Source: Pomacea canaliculata (Eukaryota; Mollusca; Gastropoda; Architaenioglossa; Ampullariidae). From it: 64,000 bases of DNA. This document shows positions 25,001 through 36,234 of this stretch, piece by piece. The translations under genes were made by a program, and so were the position numbers. Below the pieces are notes generated by a model, which made no database searches, had not been told where the DNA came from, and saw only the letters and a program-made list of their open reading frames with translations. Location of the stretch: assembly GCF_003073045.1 (NCBI RefSeq), contig NC_037595.1, positions 620,001-684,000 on the forward strand, written 5' to 3'. Each line of letters opens with the position of its first letter. The stretch's first letter is position 1.

Positions 25001-27357
25001 TTAGTGTTATTGGAGCCTTGTGTGATTGGGGTGTAGTGATTAGTGGTGTACCCTTGTGTGATCTGTTGTGAGATGATTATGTATTAGATTATTGTTCGAA
25101 TTGGAGATTCGTAGTGTGTTAGTGGATTAGTGTTCGAGTGATTAGTGTTATAGGGGGCCTAGTGTGATTAGTGTGACGCTGATTAGTGTTATTGGAGCTT
25201 GTGTGATTAGTTGTATATTGAGTTTGTATGGAGCCTGCGTGTGATTAGTGTGTAGTGAATACGTGTATGTGTGATTAGTGTGATTAGTGTGTGTGATTAG
25301 TTATTGGAAGCTTGTGTGATTAGCTGTGATGTAGTGTTATGAGCCTTGTGTGATAGTGTGTAATTGAGTGTTATTGGAGCTTGAGTGATTAGTGTGTAGT
25401 GATTATGTTATTGGAGCCTTGTGTGATTAGTGTGTAGTGATTAGTGTTATTGAGCCTTGTGTGATTAGGTGGTAGTGATTAGTTGTTATTGGAGGCTTGT
25501 TGTGATTAGTGTGTAGCTGAAGTGTTATTGGAGCCTTGTGTGATTAGTGTGTAGTGATTAGTGTTATTGGAGGTGTGATTAGTGTTAGTGAAATCTTCAG
25601 AGCCTGTGTGATTAGTGATGTAGTGAATTAGTGTTATTGGAGCCTTGTGTGTAGTGTGTAGTGATTAGTGTTATTGGAGCCTGTGTGATTAGTGTGTAGT
25701 GATTAAGTATCTATGGAGCCTTGTGTGATTAGTGTGTAGTGATTAGTGTTATCAGGCCTTGTGTGATTAGTGTGACTAGTGATTATGTCTAATCAGAGCC
25801 TTGTGTGATTAGTGTTATTGGAGCCTTGTGTGATTAGTGTGTAGTGATTAGTGATTATGGAGCCTGTGTGATTGTGTGTAGTGATTAGTGTCTATCAGAG
25901 ATGGTATTAGTGTGATTAGTGATTATGGTTATCATGAGCTTGTGTGATAGTGTGTATTGATTAGTGTTATTGGAAGCCGGGAGTGTGTGATTGGTGTGAT
26001 TAGTCAGAGTGTGTAGTGATAGTAGTGTAAGTGTTAGTGTAGCCTGTGTGATTAGTGTGTATGTTAGTGTTTGTGGATTGTGCTCGCCTATTTGGAGCTT
26101 GTGTGATTAAGTGTGGTAGAATTAGTGTTATTGGAGCTTTGTGGTGTAGTAGTAGTGATTAGTATTGGGCTAGTGTGTGTGATTAGTGTTTATGGAGCCT
26201 TGTGTGATTATTAGTGTAGTATTATCAGCTTGTGTGATTAGTGTTATTGGAGCTTGTGTGATGTGTGTTAGTATTAGTGTTTATAGGAGCCTTGTGCGAT
26301 TAGTGTGTGATTAGTGAGCTGTGTGTGTGTATCTATCGAGTGTGTGTGATTTTAGTTAGGTGTTATGAGCTGGTGTATCTAGAAGTTTGGCCTTGTGTGA
26401 TTAGTGTGTAGTGAATAGTGTTTATTGGAGCCTTGTGTGATTATTTAGTTTTGGATTTGTGTGATTAGTGTGTCCGTGATTAGTGGTTATTGGAGCCTTG
26501 TGTGGATTAGTGTGTAGTGAATAGTGTTATTGAGCTTGTAGTGATTAGGTGTAGTGTGTATTCAGAGTGATATAGTGATAGTGTTATTCAGAGCTTGTGT
26601 GATTAGTGTGTAGTGATTAGTGTTTTGGAGCCTTGTGTGATTAGTGTGTAGTGTGATTAGTGTTATTGGAGCCTTTGTGTGAGTGTTAGGTGATTGGAGT
26701 GTTATAGGAGCCTTGTGTGATTATGTGTAGTGATAGTGTTAGAGCTTTGTGTGATTAGTGTGTATGGATTTGTGTGATTAGTGTGTAGTGATAGTGTCTT
26801 CAGATGTAGTGTAGTGAGCCTTGTGTGATTAGTGTGTAGTGATTAGTGTTATTGGAGCTTGTGTGATTAGTGGTGTGTGTAGTGATTAGTGTGTGTTATG
26901 AGCCTTGTGTGATTAGTGTGTAGTGATTAGTGTCTATCAGAGCCTTGTGTGATTAGTGTGTAGTGATTAGTGTCTATCAGAGCCTTGTGTGATTAGTGTG
27001 TATTGATTAGTGTTAGTGGAGCCTTGTGTGATTAGTGTGTAGTGATTAGTGTTATTGGAGCCTTGTGTGATTAGTGTGTAGTGATTAGTGTTATTGGAGC
27101 CTTGTGTGATTAGTGTGTAGTGATTAGTGTTATTGGAGCCTTGTGTAGTTAGTGTGTAGTGATTAGTGTTATTGGAGCCTTGTGTGATTAGTGTGTAGTG
27201 ATTAGTGTTATTGGAGCCTTGTGTTAGTGTGTAGTGATTAGTGTTATTGGAGCCTTGTGTGATTAGTGTGTAGTGATTAGTGTTATTGGAGCCTTGTGTG
27301 ATTAGTGTGTAGTGATTAGTGTTATTGGAGCCTTGTGTAATTAGTGTGTAGTGTTCT
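22083..27357. repeat. 39-bp minisatellite, ~5.3 kb, with a disordered core
   Basis: The unit is GATTAGTGTGTAGTGATTAG followed by TGTTATTGGAGCCTTGTGT, 39 bp. At the right end (26930-27350) consecutive copies are nearly identical, and the minus strand reads as a 13-residue period (NTNHYTLITQGSN). From about 22.2 to 26.8 kb the same words are present but with frequent one- and two-base insertions, losses and swaps, so no frame survives. A variant with CTATCAGAGCC in place of TTATTGGAGCC recurs throughout. The array ends in a doubled block (TCTATCAGCACCTTATTCAA) at 27360-27440. Confidence 0.97.
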
Positions 27358-27584
27358 GTGTCTATCAGCACCTTATTCAATTTGTGTATGTGTTGTGTGT
27401 CTATCAGCACCTTATTCAATGTATGTATGTGTTGTGTGACACATCACGTTTCCACTAAAGTCTGTTTCTCCTGGTCACGTGTGGCACGAACTTATCATTA
27501 AGGATTGCGGTTATTCGTCGATTACATTCAGCTGCTATGGTAACGGGCTTTTCTGTGGATGTAACCCTGGAGCTGCCTTTAAAC

Positions 27585-28035
27585 CCGTAGACCAGGGATG
27601 CCCAACTTACGGCCCGCGGGCCATATCCGGCCCGCGACGCGGTGCCATACGGCAGTGCAGGAAATCGACATGATAGTAATAAAAAAAAAAGACCTAAAAC
27701 AACGAAAAAAAAGGGAAGAAGAAGTATTTATCCCTACGTAGGGGCGTCTCTCAATCTTTTTTTCGATGGACAAACATTTCGAGTCAGTGCTCCGACTTGG
27801 TGTCTCTTCATGCAGCCGGACATTCAGAAGTTGGTTTCGGGTAAACAACTTCAAATATTCCACTAATTACTACATAATTAATGGTAAGTACAACTTGTTT
27901 CTAATAAAAAATGGTATCTGCTCTATTTTTTTTTTTTTTTTTTTTGTATTTTTGCGGTGAAGCGGCCCGTGACACGCATGTCGGAAATGTGTATGGCCCG
28001 CAGGCCGATAGAGGTTGGGCATCACTGCCGTAGAC
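27585..28035. mobile_element. non-autonomous hAT element 1 with 8-bp target duplication
   Basis: The element spans 27593-28027 (435 bp) and is flanked by perfect 8-bp copies of CCGTAGAC (27585-27592 and 28028-28035). It starts CAGGGATGCCCAACTTACGG and ends with the inverse of CAGTGATGCCCAACCTCTAT. Both termini continue into GGCCCGCGGGCC-like or GGCCTGCGGGCC sequence. Short terminal inverted repeats with a CAG...CTG outline and 8-bp duplications are the hallmark of hAT. Inside, the plus strand keeps small pieces of what looks like a transposase C-terminus (HFESVLRLGVSS and QPDIQKLVSGKQLQIFH, in different frames), then an AT-rich stretch with a poly-T run. It cannot move by itself. Confidence 0.9.
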
Positions 28036-28080
28036 GATAGAGGCATTCAACCCTCTACCCGTCCGTCCTTATCCCGTAGT

Positions 28081-28289
28081 GTCGAGTGCAGACCTGGGCA
28101 AGTGCCGGCCCGCCTCCTGTCTCTGACCGGCCCGCCCGCTGGCCCGCCCGCTGGCCCGCCCACTAGTATATATACTATACATACAGTATTGGGTAAAACT
28201 GAGTTAACTATATTAGTCCGGCCCTCTAACACCAACCCAATTTCTCATGCGGCCCCTTGGGAAAATTAATTGCCCACCCTGGTCTAGTG
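28081..28289. mobile_element. non-autonomous hAT element 2 (193-bp MITE)
   Basis: The element spans 28089-28281. The left end is CAGACCTGGGCAAGTGCCGG; the right end read inversely is CAGGGTGGGCAATTAATTTT followed by a CCAAGGGGCCGC block. The flanks GTCGAGTG (28081-28088) and GTCTAGTG (28282-28289) agree at 7 of 8 bases, as expected for an aged hAT target duplication. The interior repeats GGCCCGCCCGCT twice. It has no coding content. It lies only 53 bp from the previous element but has different termini. Confidence 0.82.
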
Positions 28290-28454
28290 TCTGATGATCT
28301 ACTCATTCTAGTTCTTCACTACAACATTTTCTATTACACTTGCATCAGACTTTTCTTGTGGGGCAGCTTTCTGCTGCTGCCTTCTGGGACAGCGCCACCT
28401 GTTGTGGTGTAACACAGGAAGTCACCAACAGCCGTGAGGACTTCAGACAAGTCG

Positions 28455-28765
28455 TGAGGTGTGTATTGAGGGATGAGGTGTGTATTGAGGGATGAGGTGG
28501 TTATTGAGGGATGAGGTGTGTATTGAGGGATGAGGTGTGTATTGAGGGATGAGGTGTGTATTGAGGGATGAGGTGTATATTGAGGGATGAGGTGTGTATT
28601 GAGGGATGAGGTGTGTATTGAGGATGAGGTGTGTATTGAGGGATGAGGTGCGTATTGAGGCGTGATCGAAGTGTATATTGAGGGATGAGGTGTGTATTGA
28701 GGGATGAGGTGCGTATTGAGGCGTGATCGAAGTGTATATTGAGGGATGAGGTGTATATTGAGGCA
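28455..28765. repeat. 19-bp minisatellite
   Basis: About 16 copies of GTGTGTATTGAGGGATGAG. Two copies near 28655 and 28720 carry a CGTGATCGAAGTGTATATTG variant block, showing a local duplication of a three-unit segment. Confidence 0.95.
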
Positions 28766-28967
28766 CACACCATGTTTATTGTCATACGCTGTGTGACAGG
28801 AACACGCTATCTCTCTAATCACACCCTAACCTTCTAATGTTAACGGGTACATTCCGTGTTCATACAATCTACCCTGTGGACAATACACTTTCTACCCTGT
28901 ATGCCAGTGACACATTGTGCGTCACAGCTGTGTACTTTTCCTTGTAGGAAAGACACTGAATGTCAAT

Positions 28968-29190
28968 ATGAACTGTGAGAAAACCTGATTGTGTACATCA
29001 CCTGTAAACTGGGAGAAAACCTGATTGTGTACGTCACCTGTGATGTGTGAGAAAACCTGATTGTGTACGTCACCTGTGATGTGTGAGAAAACCTGATTGT
29101 GTACATCACCTGTGATGCGTGAGAAAACCTGATTGTGTACATCACCTGTGATGTGTGAGAAAACCTGATTGTGTACATCCCCTGTAAACT
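28968..29190. repeat. 36-bp minisatellite
   Basis: Six copies of a unit containing GAGAAAACCTGATTGTGTAC and ATCACCTGTGATGTGT. The minus strand is open with a 12-residue period because 36 is a multiple of 3. Confidence 0.95.
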
Positions 29191-29629
29191 CAATCAACAA
29201 CATTTTCACAAGTACTAACAAGATGTTTACAAGACGGCCCTTCATGACAGGATGATACTAGCACAGCTGTGACATCTTCACAGCAGCAATGGCCTCATAG
29301 GTTTCCTCTCCCTGTTCAGGGTGGAGTACAATTTTTTCCCAGTGTGCCATTCGCAAACAGCTCACACCTTTGTAACTAATCAAACATCAATAATAAAATA
29401 CAAACAAACATCAACAACACATCACACACCCGTATCCACGTCAGCGCTAACCTAGCACTCACAATCTCAGTGATTCACCAAGCCACCATTCAGCGCCGTG
29501 TAGCTGAAACAACAGGTTGTTTACTGGCGGCTATCGACATTGTTTACTTCTTGTAATCACAGGCACATGTTGGCTGAATTGTTTGATAAACATGTCTTTA
29601 AATATGAAGAACACCGTGACATCCAATAC
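29191..29629. other. unique spacer, no gene seen
   Basis: Single-copy, moderately AT-rich sequence. No coding frame or RNA gene visible. Confidence 0.4.
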
Positions 29630-29878
29630 TCTCGCACTGCCTGTGACACACCGTGACATCAACACTCCATGTGACACACCGTGACATCAACACTCCCTGT
29701 GACACACCGTGACATCAACACTCCATGTGACACAGCGTGACATCAACACTCCATGTGACACAGCGTGACATCAACACTCCATGTGACACAGCGTGACATC
29801 AACACTCCATGTGACACAACGTGACATCTACACTCCATGTGACACAACGTGACATCAACACTCCCTGTGACACATTGA
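29630..29878. repeat. 28-bp minisatellite
   Basis: Nine copies of GTGACACAGCGTGACATCAA plus CACTCCAT, with ACC/AAC for AGC in some units. Confidence 0.94.
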
Positions 29879-29984
29879 CACACTGACATCATGAAACAGA
29901 TCGTTAGAACGTACATCAAACCACCTGCTACCACCAAACACCTGTACCTCCTTGACCCTTTGTTGTTCTCCTTTCACGTGACGT

Positions 29985-30775
29985 GTAGATGTAACATGTA
30001 GAAGTAACATGTCGATGTAACATGTAGATGTAAGATGTACATGTAACATGTAGAAGTAACACGTAGAAGTAACATGTCGAAGTAACATGTAGATGTAACA
30101 TGTAGAAGTAACATGTCGATGTAACATGTCGATGTAAGATGTACATGTAACATGTAGAAGTAACACGTAGAAGTAACATGTCGAAGTAACATGTCGATGT
30201 AACACGTAGAAGTAACATGTAGATGTAACATGTCGATGTAACACGTAGAAGTAACACGTAGAAGTAACATGTCGATGTAAGATGTACATGTAACATGTAG
30301 AAGCAACATGTAGATGTAACATGTCGATGTAACACGTAGAAGTAACATGTAGATGTAACATGTCGATGTAACACGTAGAAGTAACAAGTAGAAGTAACAT
30401 GTCGATGTAAGATGTACATGTAACATGTAGAAGCAACACGTAGATGTAACATGTCGATGTAACACGTAGAAGTAACACGTAGAAGTAACATGTCGATGTA
30501 ACACGTAGAAGTAACATGTAGAAGCAACATGTCGATGTAACACGTAGAAGTAACACGTAGAAGTAACATGTCGATGTAAGATGTACATGTAACATGTAGA
30601 AGCAACATGTAGATGTAACATGTCGATGTAACACGTAGAAGTAACATGTAGATGTAACATGTCGATGTAACACGTAGAAGTAACACGTCGATGTAAGATG
30701 TACATGTAACATGTAGAAGCAACATGTCGATGTAACATGTAGAAGCAACATGTAGATGTAACATGTCGATGTAAC
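29985..30775. repeat. 13-bp minisatellite, ~790 bp
   Basis: About 60 units of 13 bp such as GTAACATGTCGAT, GTAACATGTAGAA and GTAACACGTAGAA. The variants follow each other in recurring orders, giving a higher-order pattern of roughly 120-130 bp that includes the odd unit GTAAGATGTACAT. All three minus-strand frames stay open with a 13-residue period. Confidence 0.96.
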
Positions 30776-31477
30776 ACTCAGTTACAGATTTGTTCTCTAG
30801 TGTAAAATAAACAATTGTCATGACAATGTCTCTCGCTAGAGACAAGAAACAGTTTTTTTGTTAAAGTTTTAGGAGGCTTGCATCCCCCTGGCCCCTCCCC
30901 ACCATCCACTTATCGGATCTGTCGTTGCCTCCATTTTCTGCACAGAGGGAGCTGACTGTAAGCTGAACAGCCAATCAAATTTCACGAGCACTTAAACTGC
31001 AAGCAATCAGGTGTGAGATGCCAGCCTCGCGGCCTGGGGCCACCGTTGGCGGTTGGAGAGGCACGGAGGGGTGTGTTGGGGGGAGGGTAGCATCCTGCAA
31101 GTGAGCAAGTGTTTGTCTTTCGACTCATCCTGCAGCTGTGATGGCAGCCGCCCATCTTGTCGGCGCCTCTGACCTCTTAGTGCAAGCGGCTGGCGACGAG
31201 AGATGCAAAGAAAGGTCGTCACTTATTCATTTACCACAGAGCACTCTGACTCACACCTCCTCAAGCCGACTGGAGACAGGGGGAGAGACAGAGACGGTGA
31301 AAAGAACAAGCGGGGGAGGGAGGAGGAACAGATCACGTGACCCAGTGAATGTCCTGCACTTATCTGCCTCGGAATCACTGCACGTGGAAATTGATTTCTC
31401 CATGGCGGCTGGCGGCAAGACTGCGGGGAGCGCCATCTACAGATGGAAAGAAAACATTGCTTCCGGTGTTGTTATGG
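30776..31477. other. unique island, no gene recognised
   Basis: Single-copy sequence. A plus-strand frame (31138-31482, 114 codons) is open but has no recognisable domain. One TCACGTGA lies at 31333. Confidence 0.4.
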
Positions 31478-32045
31478 CTTGATGTTGTACTGAGTTGTAC
31501 TGTACTGTGTTGTTATGGCTTGATGTTGTACTATGTTGTTATGACTTGATGTTGTACTATGTTGTACTGTACTGAGTTGTTATGGCTTGATGTTGTACTG
31601 TACTGTATTGTTATGGCTTGATGTTGTACTGAGTTGTTATGGCTAGATGTTGTACTGTGTTGTGTTGTTATGACTTGATGTTGTACTGTGTTGTGTTGTT
31701 ATGGCTTGATGTTGTACTGAGTTGTACTGTACTGTGTTGTTATGGCTTGATGTTGTACTATGTTGTTATGACTTGATGTTGTACTATGTTGTACTGTACT
31801 GAGTTGTTATGGCTTGATGTTGTACTATGTTGTTATGACTTGATGTTGTACTATGTTGTACTGTACTGAGTTGTTATGGCTTGATGTTGTACTGTACTGT
31901 ATTGTTATGACTTGATGTTGTACTGTTATTGTACTGTGCTGTTATTACTTCATGTTGTACTGTTATTGTTGTATCATGCTGTACTGTCTTGTACTGTGTT
32001 GTCATGGGTTAGTGATGTACTGTTATTGTACTGTGCTGCTATGAC
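31478..32045. repeat. TTGTTATGGCTTGATGTTGT minisatellite
   Basis: Units of 30-50 bp with core GTTATGGCTTGATGTTGTAC and a variable number of TGTACTG steps. It passes directly into the 31-bp array downstream, which uses the same TACTGTACTGT words. Confidence 0.94.
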
Positions 32046-32049
32046 TTTA

Positions 32050-33135
32050 TGTTGTACTGCCATACTGTACTGTACTGTCGTGTTGTACTGCCATACTGTA
32101 CTGTCGTGTTGTATTGCCATACTGTACTGTCGTGTTGTACTGCCATACTGTACTGTACTGTCGTGTTGTACTGGCATACTGTACTGTCGTGTTGTATTGC
32201 CATACTGTACTGTCGTGTTGTACTGTACTGTACTGTCGTGTTGTATTGCCGTACTGTACTGTCGTGTTGTATTGCCGTACTGTACTGTACTGTCGTGTTG
32301 TATTGCCCTGTACTGTACTGTCGTGTTGTATTGCTGTACTGTACTGTACTTGTAGTACTGTACTGTCGTGTTGTATTGCCTGTACTGTACTGTCGTGTTG
32401 TATTGCCGTACTGTACTGTACTGTCGTGTTGTATTGCCATACTGTACTGTACTGTACTGTCGTGTTGTATTGCCGTACTGTACTGTACTGTCGTGTTGTA
32501 TTGCCGTACTGTACTGTACTGTCGTGTTGTATTGCCGTACTGTACTGTACTGTCGTGTTGTATTGCCGTACTGTACTGTACTGTCGTGTTGTATTGCCGT
32601 ACTGTACTGTACTGTCGTGTTGTATTGCCGTACTGTACTGTACTGTCGTGTTGTATTGCCGTACTGTACTGTACTGTCGTGTTGTATTGCCGTACTGTAC
32701 TGTACTGTCGTGTTGTATTGCCTGTACTGTACTGTCGTGTTGTATGCCGTACTGTACTGTACTGTCGTGTTGTATTGCCGTACTGTACTGTACTGTCGTG
32801 TTGTATTGCGTACTGTACTGTACTGTCGTGTTGTATTGCCGTACTGTACTGTACTGTCGTGTTGTATTGCCGTACTGTACTGTACTGTCGTGTTGTATTG
32901 CCGTACTGTACTGTACTGTCGTGTTGTATTGCCTGTACTGTACTGTACTGTCGTGTTGTATTGCCGTACTGTACTGTACTGTCGTGTTGTATTGCCGTAC
33001 TGTACAGTACTGTCGTGTTGTATTGCCATACTGTACAGTACTGTCGTGTTGTATTGCCGTACTGTACTGTACTGTCGTGTTGTATTGCCGTACTGTACTG
33101 TACTGTCGTGTTGTATTGCCGTACTGTACTGTCAT
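32050..33135. repeat. 31-bp minisatellite, ~1.1 kb
   Basis: About 33 units of GTCGTGTTGTATTGCCGTAC followed by TGTACTGTACT. The first few copies are shorter or have ATACTGTAC. From 32400 on the units are almost identical apart from occasional one-base losses. Since 31 is not a multiple of 3, each frame cycles through all three phases, giving 31-residue periodic open frames on both strands (up to 393 codons). These are artefacts. Confidence 0.97.
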
Positions 33136-33534
33136 GTCATGCTGTATCGCCATCTGCTGTGTTCCCTGTATTGTCAGGTATTGTTGTACTGTCCTGTACA
33201 ACTGCCAGCTTGTTTGTGAAGGATGACTGAAGAACAGCAGTTGTCCCTCGTGGTAGCCGTTAGTTCCATTCCTGCCAGCTTTTGCAGCAGACCTTCAGCA
33301 TCGTAGCCTAGACCAGCATGCACTTTGTACATACGAGTCCGTTACAATTGCAAATTGTCGACATAGCAGTGCTGATAAATCTGATAAACTGTATACATCA
33401 TAAACTTCGTACACAGTACAGTACTGCTAGTGAGCTGTGTGACACTAGTGTGTATACCTACCAGCAGCTTCATTCTTAGCTTCCATACACACGAGTGCAC
33501 TGAGCCTCGCACACAGACACACATCGAGAAAACG
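33136..33534. other. unique spacer, no gene seen
   Basis: Single-copy sequence between two arrays. Nothing recognisable. Confidence 0.4.
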
Positions 33535-34190
33535 GTCCTTGTGGACTGTGTGAACGGTCCTTATAGGCTGTATGAACAGTCCTTGTGGACTGTGTGAATG
33601 TCCTTGTGGACTGTGTGAACGGTCCTTATAGGCTGTATGAACAGTCCTTGTGGACTGTGTGAATGTCCTTGTGGACTTTTTGAACGGTCCTTACATATAG
33701 ACTGTGTGAACGGTCCTTACATATAGACTGTGTGAACGGTCCTTGTGGACTGTGTGAATGGTCCTTGTGGACTGTGTGAACGGTCCTTGTGGACTGTGTG
33801 AATGTCCTTGTGGACTGTGTGAACGGTCCTTACATATAGACTGTGTGAACGGTCCTTACATATAGACTGTATGAACGGTCCTTACATATAGACTGTGTGA
33901 ACGGTCCTTGTGGACTGTGTGAACGGTCCTTATAGACTGTGTGAATGGTCCTTACATATAGACTGTGTGAACGGTCCTTATAGACTGTGTGAATGGTCCT
34001 TACATATAGACTGTATGAACGGTCCTTATAGACTGTATGAACAGTCCTTGTGGACTATGTGAACAGTCTTTGTGGACTGTGACCGGTCCTTATAGACTGT
34101 ATGAACGGTCCTTGTGGACTGTGTGAACGGTCCTTGTGGACTGTATGAACGGTCCTTATAGACTGTGTGAACGGTCCTTGTGGACTGTGT
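33535..34190. repeat. 22-bp minisatellite with higher-order structure
   Basis: About 30 copies of GAACGGTCCTTGTGGACTGT plus GT. Alternative units replace TTGTGG with TTATAG, TTATAGG or TTACATATAG. The same order of variant units recurs. Confidence 0.95.
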
Positions 34191-34969
34191 GACCAGACCA
34201 GACGACACAGGGGAAAATGAGCGAAAGAATACCGGGGTTGTCACCCCTTCCTCTATCATCAGACCTTGAGAGACTGAGACCGGAGATTACAGTGAGGACG
34301 CTTAACATGGATGGGGTTAAGCTGATGTCACGGGTGCCACACGGTCAGATTCCCAAACAGAACAAGGCCAGGCGGGCTGAAGATAGCGGGTAGGCCGCAC
34401 TTGCCTTCCCTGCATATTTATGCGCTGGTGGCCGACCGCTGTCCCTCCCAATCTTCTTTATGATGGAGGAAAAAATAGTCCTTGCCACGGGACGTCGCTG
34501 TTGTTTATCACGTCAGACCCCAGCCATTCTAGTCACGTGGCCTTGCATGAGCCCTGGGGTCGTAAGCCCGTGGAAATGAGATGGGGCTGGCGGCTATCAC
34601 TTGCATTTTATCTCCGCCCAGCCTGCCTTCCTCACTGATGTCCACATAACCCAGGATTCCTCCAAGCCTTTGTTTCTTTGATCTTTTTTTCCTTTCCTCC
34701 CTTCCAATACAAAAAGGGAAAAAAGTTTTGTCTCTAGTCTCACCGTTTGTCCTGACTGAAATCGCGGACCGGGGGAGGGAACAGGTTAATTTTTGCCCTC
34801 GTCAGCAGTTGCCATCAAGACTACCAACGGCTGACACACGAGGGGTTGTTGAGGCGAAACAAAGATGAGTGACACAATAGATGTCACAAGACACAGAAGC
34901 CCAAGGTCAAGACTTTTTTTCGCAAAATTCCTGGAGAACAAAGCCGTTGGTAAAGTCGGTTTGACCACA
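34191..34969. other. unique island, no gene recognised
   Basis: Single-copy sequence with a purine/pyrimidine-rich patch at 34675-34730. No supported gene. Confidence 0.4.
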
Positions 34970-35180
34970 GACGTGTATAGTGGACTGCCGTCTGTCTGCC
35001 GAGACCAACACTTAGCCTCTTGCCAAGTTCTCCACTGTAAGTCTCGGCGAGCCTAAACAATGAATGGGACTTAACCGGAAGCTTTGAATACACCAGCCTC
35101 GTTCTAGTTATTAATTGGGAAAACAATCATCTGCAAGCAGTCCAATAATACAAGTTCGTGGTACGACAGCGAGACTGACC
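34970..35180 (+). repeat. dispersed hairpin repeat, copy 2
   Basis: Same family as 1204-1395 (minus) and 45411-45613 (plus). It starts near ACGTGTATAGTGGACTGCCG. GCCGAGAC (34998-35005) can pair with GTCTCGGC (35041-35048). Conserved blocks after the hairpin are GAGCCTAAACAA, AACCGGAAGC, CCTCGTT and AGTCCAATAATA. The sequence before the shared part differs in all three copies, so the shared block is an inserted unit. Confidence 0.75.
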
Positions 35181-35189
35181 TGGTCAAAA

Positions 35190-36234
35190 TAATGTTGAAT
35201 TCCAGGTTATGTCTATAACTCTTTACTCTCCTCTCTCTCTTTATAACTCTTTTCTCCTCTCTCTTTATAACCATCCTTCTATTTCTCTCTCTTTACTTCT
35301 TTCTTCCACTTCAGTTCTTCCAACTTTTTCTTCTGTACCCTGTCATTGTTGTCTTTATCCTTCTCTCTCATTACTAGCTATTACTCATTTATCTACTTTT
35401 CTCTGTGTGTCATCAATTGCTGTTATTCCCCAGTTTCCCCAGTCTCTCTCTCCTCTGTCTCTGTCTCCTACTCAAACACGTCATACACGTGTAACGGTTC
35501 ATACACGCACACACGCACACCCATGCCAGGCCGGCCTGTCGGTAGACGCTGTCAGCTGGAATGGTTCATCACACGTTTCGTTGTTTTAACTCTATTTTGC
35601 CTCTCACTCTGTTTAAGATTTGCCGGCATGCAGCACCATTTCCATTCCCCTGACGACCTCAGCAGTGTGCGGGGTTAAGGCCGGCATCAGTGGTCGACAT
35701 TGTTCTGTCCTCGCCCTCCATTTGGTTCTCCATATCTGCAAGGACACGCATGCAAATAGCACTTGTTGACGCGCACTTGATATTCCGGCCTGTCCGCCAC
35801 CATTTCCAATCCTACTTTTCAGAAATCTGCTGGCGTCCTTCTCTGTCTTCTCCTCTTCCGGTCACGACCTCGCCAGCTTCCCTCGTCACGGGATGAGGAC
35901 GAGAGCAGGGCGAGGACAAGACAACGCCTGACGGCGCGCGCACCCACGTCAAGCAGGGATCGGGGCTGACGGCTGGAAATGAAAACATTTGGCATTGCGC
36001 ATGTCAGCAGACCACCAGAGGCTCGTGTCTTCAAATGAAACCGTTTGACATCCTGAATTCCGGACTTTGCTTACAGCCGGGGAGCCAAGTCGGGCACGGG
36101 GGGGGGGGGGGATGGGAGGGGGCAGGGAGGGGAAGGAGAGGGAGAGCGGTAGTAGGTTTAACCCCGAGTTAGGAATAGACATGAACAGGGTTACATCTGC
36201 AGTAGGTGTAGGTCAGACAACAACCCCCGGGTCC
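35190..36234. other. unique island, no gene recognised
   Basis: It begins with a pyrimidine-rich TCTCTCTTTATAACTC patch (35210-35320) and holds a GGGGGGGGGG run at 36099-36110. No frame has family resemblance. The last part may belong to the dead Tc1 element that follows. Confidence 0.4.

Noticed and set aside
28015..28269. 84-codon plus frame across hAT element 2
   Set aside because: Formed by the MITE's GC-rich repeats; it starts inside element 1.
29855..30845. Frames of 267-305 codons rich in HVTSTCYIDML
   Set aside because: Product of the 13-bp array, open in all three minus frames.
31138..31482. 114-codon plus frame as a possible gene
   Set aside because: No domain, no signal and no splice context; composition fits a GC-rich island.
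31974..33230. Open frames of 283-393 codons on both strands
   Set aside because: They arise from the 31-bp array cycling through three frames; the same peptide blocks appear in every frame.
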